Positions 5,752-7,678 of a DNA stretch of 7,678 bases are shown in pieces. Numbering within the stretch: the first letter of the stretch is position 1; the number at the start of each line of letters is the position of its first letter. The position numbers were made by a program, and so were the translations under genes. This stretch comes from Brucellaceae bacterium (GTDB lineage: Bacteria > Pseudomonadota > Alphaproteobacteria > Rhizobiales > Rhizobiaceae): positions 1 to 7,678 of the forward strand of contig JAIRVW010000410.1 in the NCBI GenBank assembly GCA_031253705.1. The letters run 5' to 3'. The notes under the pieces were generated by a model. It had not been told where the DNA came from. It did no database searches and saw only the letters and a program-made list of their open reading frames with translations.

Positions 5752-5901
5752 GATTTGACCGGAAAACCATGTGAGAGCGATTTAAAAACGATTACAAAAC
5801 AGTAAAATCAGTGTGTTTTTGTATTTTCATTGTGGTCTTGAAAGAAATATCAGCTGTGCAAAATGAATTTCACTGGTTGCTGCCGACATCTAATCCTGCT
5901 G
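5752..5901 (-). promoter_or_regulatory. Intergenic region between histidine kinase and VirK/YbjX, with direct repeat
   Basis: This 150-bp AT-rich gap separates the kinase stop from the VirK/YbjX gene. It holds two CGATT boxes exactly 11 bp apart (5778-5782 and 5789-5793). The 11-mers starting at 5777 and 5788 match at 8 of 11 positions, a spacing that suits OmpR-family response regulators, which bind tandem repeats. A third GTGAGA copy is at 5771-5776, matching those in the inverted repeat at 5711-5730. I see no strong intrinsic terminator for the kinase transcript, so the downstream genes may be read through or separately controlled. Confidence 0.35.
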
Positions 5902-7104
5902 CTATACTTTACCGTTACAGCCGCTTGCCGTATCCGCTTTCTCCGGTAATTTGCGCGGAAAAATCATCGTAACACAGGCTCCGCCCTCTTCCAGCGTTGC
6001 ATGTTCCAGTCTGCCGCCATGGGCAGTGACAATCGCACGTACAATCGACAGCCCCAGTCCCGAACCGCCACTGGCTCTGGAACGCGACGGCTCTGCACGC
6101 CAGAAAACATCAATCGAATTGCCGGAAAACTCCTCAGCAAATCCGGGACCGCGATCCGTGATACGTATAAAAGCTTCGTCTTTATTCAGATAGCCGCTTT
6201 CACAGCGCAAATATTGCCCTGTAGAGGCATAGCGGCAGGCATTTTCCACAACCGCCAGCATAGCCTGACGTAAACGTTGATTATCCGCCGGTATCACCGC
6301 TTTCTTTAAATTCGTTTCCAGCACCATACCGGCTTCGGCCAGCAAAGGTCTCGATGCCTGTAATATTTGTTCTGCAGCTTGGGCAATATCGACTTTGGTA
6401 CGTTCGGTTACCAGTTTCTGGCTGGCGGCAAGTGACAGGGTACGCAGGTCATTGACCAGCCGCGACAGGCCTTCAACCTGTGTCAGCAAATCTTCTATAC
6501 GGTCATCATCGCGCGGAAAAACCTTATCGGCCATGCCCTGCAAGATACCCTGAACAATAGTCAGCGGTGTGCGCAACTCATGGGCAACAGCCATGGTATT
6601 AAAACGCAGGCGCCGTTCCATATTTTCCAGTTCTTCAGCCAGCGCATTGAAACGACGGATCAACAATTGTACCTCGCCGGTTCCTCTGGCCGTATCGGGC
6701 ACGCGTACAGAAAAATCGCCTTCGCGCAGATTATTCACCACCGTTGTTAATCTCACCAGCGGACCGCTGACTTTGCGTGCCAGCCAGAAACCGATGAGAC
6801 TGCAGATCAAAGCCGCACCAAGGCCGAATTTCAGTACCAGAAGATACAGTTCTTCTTCGCTGTTTTCGTATAAAGGGGTCAACTGCTGCACGAGTGCCAG
6901 AAAATCGGCCTCTTTGGGCAGTTCCCCCCTGTCCAGCATCTCATAGGCCAAACGGGCATTGTCACTGATCTGGCTCAGATATTCCTGCTCATACAGGCTC
7001 TGCACCCACATAATGCCAAAAAAGATAATCCCGAGGCTTAGCAGCAACATCGCCGCAGTAACCAGTGCCGAAACAGTACTCAGTGACAGGCGGGGAAATT
7101 TCAT
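5902..7104 (-). CDS. Sensor histidine kinase, AdeS/SmeS/BaeS-like
   Basis: A 400-residue inner-membrane sensor kinase. One hydrophobic segment lies at about 11-34, followed by a short, acidic periplasmic stretch (about 35-86). A second membrane segment spans about 87-109, then a HAMP linker (about 110-165; ISGPL-like VSGPLVRLT, REGDFSVRVP). The dimerisation/phosphoacceptor helix has H175 in VAHELRTPLT, and the ATPase domain has N288 in the N-box VVENACRYA, DRGPGF (317-322) and the G2 box GGSGLGLSIV. The DHp/HAMP sequence resembles AdeS/SmeS kinases that control RND efflux or envelope stress. With only about 50 periplasmic residues, it may sense membrane or membrane-proximal signals. Its ATG overlaps the response-regulator stop as ATGA (7104-7101), indicating translational coupling. 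All catalytic residues are present; the signal and regulon are unknown. Confidence 0.95.
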   Translation of the reverse strand: MKFPRLSLSTVSALVTAAMLLLSLGIIFFGIMWVQSLYEQEYLSQISDNARLAYEMLDRGELPKEADFLALVQQLTPLYENSEEELYLLVLKFGLGAALICSLIGFWLARKVSGPLVRLTTVVNNLREGDFSVRVPDTARGTGEVQLLIRRFNALAEELENMERRLRFNTMAVAHELRTPLTIVQGILQGMADKVFPRDDDRIEDLLTQVEGLSRLVNDLRTLSLAASQKLVTERTKVDIAQAAEQILQASRPLLAEAGMVLETNLKKAVIPADNQRLRQAMLAVVENACRYASTGQYLRCESGYLNKDEAFIRITDRGPGFAEEFSGNSIDVFWRAEPSRSRASGGSGLGLSIVRAIVTAHGGRLEHATLEEGGACVTMIFPRKLPEKADTASGCNGKV

Positions 7105-7678
7105 CTCGGCTCCGCCAGCCGGTAGCCGATACCGCGCACAGCAGGGAACAGGCCGGAAGGGCCACCTGATGTTTCAATTTTACGGCGCAGGTTGGCAATA
7201 TGCGTATCAATGGTACGCACCAGCGCATCGCTTTGCGGCAGACAGGCATCCAGCAAATCATTACGCGGGAAAGCATGGGTCGGCCTGCGGATCATATGCG
7301 CCAGAATACGGAATTCACTCAGTGTCAGCGGCAGCAGATGGCGCTCCGCACCCGTATCGGTGAAAGCCGCATGAGCATCAAAATCCACCAGAATATTCTC
7401 ATAACGGATGGCAGCATTGGCTGCATTATTGCGCGTCCGGCGCAGCACGGCATTAACCCGCGCCACCACTTCCTGCGGGTTAAACGGCTTGATAATATAA
7501 TCATCCGCGCCAAGACGCAGACCGGAAAGGCGATCCAGATCTTCAGCCAGTGCACTGACCATAATGACCGGAATATTGCTTTCGCGACGGATGCGCGCCA
7601 GCACTTCAAAGCCGTCATATTTCGGCATTTTGACATCCAGCAGGATCAGATCCGGTGACAGCATGGCATGATGACGCA
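7101..7678 (-). CDS. OmpR-family response regulator, N-terminus missing (cut by window edge)
   Basis: About 192 codons of a DNA-binding response regulator, partner of the kinase that follows. The visible receiver part contains the phospho-acceptor aspartate in LILLDVKMPKYDG (codon at 7637-7635), the switch serine in IPVIMVSALAED and the conserved lysine in DDYIIKPFNP. Roughly the first 40 residues lie beyond the window. The ATG at 7664 is internal, because the frame continues upstream as RHHA. The C-terminal OmpR/PhoB winged helix is complete: LPLTLSEFRILAHMIRRP, FPRNDLLDAC, and recognition helix SDALVRTIDTHIANLRRKIE ending in VRGIGYRLAEPR. The receiver signature around DVKMP and VVARVNAVLRR resembles AdeR/SmeR/BaeR. 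It overlaps the kinase gene by 4 bp. Likely targets are local (VirK/YbjX, PAP2) or lie upstream outside the window, where efflux genes would be expected for an AdeRS-like pair. Confidence 0.93.
   Translation of the reverse strand, partial: RHHAMLSPDLILLDVKMPKYDGFEVLARIRRESNIPVIMVSALAEDLDRLSGLRLGADDYIIKPFNPQEVVARVNAVLRRTRNNAANAAIRYENILVDFDAHAAFTDTGAERHLLPLTLSEFRILAHMIRRPTHAFPRNDLLDACLPQSDALVRTIDTHIANLRRKIETSGGPSGLFPAVRGIGYRLAEPR

Noticed and set aside
5795..5821. Terminator-like imperfect repeat CAAAACA...TGTTTTTG downstream of the kinase
   Set aside because: The stem is almost all A/T with a bulge and a loop over 10 nt, so it would be too weak. It is likely a by-product of the AT-rich gap.
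7200..7658. A 152-codon plus-strand frame opposite the response regulator
   Set aside because: The other strand encodes a clear OmpR-type regulator. This frame has Ile/Arg/Gln-rich sequence typical of an antisense shadow.
1..7678. CRISPR array, tRNA/rRNA, insertion sequence, attachment site or toxin-antitoxin pair
   Set aside because: I found no spaced repeats, no cloverleaf or rRNA-like sequence, no transposase or integrase motif and no small gene pair. Almost all the DNA is occupied by seven ordinary genes.

Overview
This 7.7 kb window carries seven protein-coding genes, two of them cut by the window edges. It has no RNA gene, CRISPR array, insertion sequence or prophage that I can see. 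Base composition is moderate (roughly 50-55% G+C by eye). Gene types (AMP-binding ligase plus thiolase, AraC with an arabinose-binding-like N-domain, GntR/FCD, VirK/YbjX, PAP2, an AdeRS/SmeRS-like two-component pair) point to a Gram-negative proteobacterium. An alphaproteobacterium of the Brucella/Rhizobiales type is my first guess and a betaproteobacterium is possible. I cannot fix the genus.

Left block, 1-2849 (acyl-CoA metabolism): an acetyl-CoA C-acetyltransferase (thiolase) followed by an AMP-forming acyl-CoA synthetase, both leftward and probably co-transcribed. An AraC-family regulator is divergent from them, with 139 bp between the two starts. The simplest reading is a small catabolic operon (fatty or branched organic acid activated to its CoA ester, then thiolytic cleavage) controlled by the AraC protein.

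Middle block, 2816-3865: a GntR/FCD regulator with an apparent second winged helix. It converges on the AraC gene, and the two coding ends overlap by 34 bp. About 35 bp before its start lies a pair of overlapping TGCAT/ATGCA dyads, a good candidate autoregulatory operator. Its target metabolic genes are not evident here.

Right block, 3866-7678 (envelope and signalling), all leftward: an OmpR-family response regulator (5' end missing) and a histidine kinase overlapping by ATGA, then a VirK/YbjX (DUF535) protein, then a multi-spanning PAP2 phosphatase whose second motif reads PSGE rather than PSGH. The order TCS - VirK/YbjX - PAP2 suggests, but does not prove, an envelope or lipid-modifying regulon. 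The gaps before the last two genes are AT-rich and may hold their own promoters. The most interesting items are the PAP2 motif change, the tandem winged-helix GntR and its dyads, the promoter-like inverted repeat inside the nominal 5' end of the VirK/YbjX gene, and the convergent overlap. Nothing here is clearly a new system.
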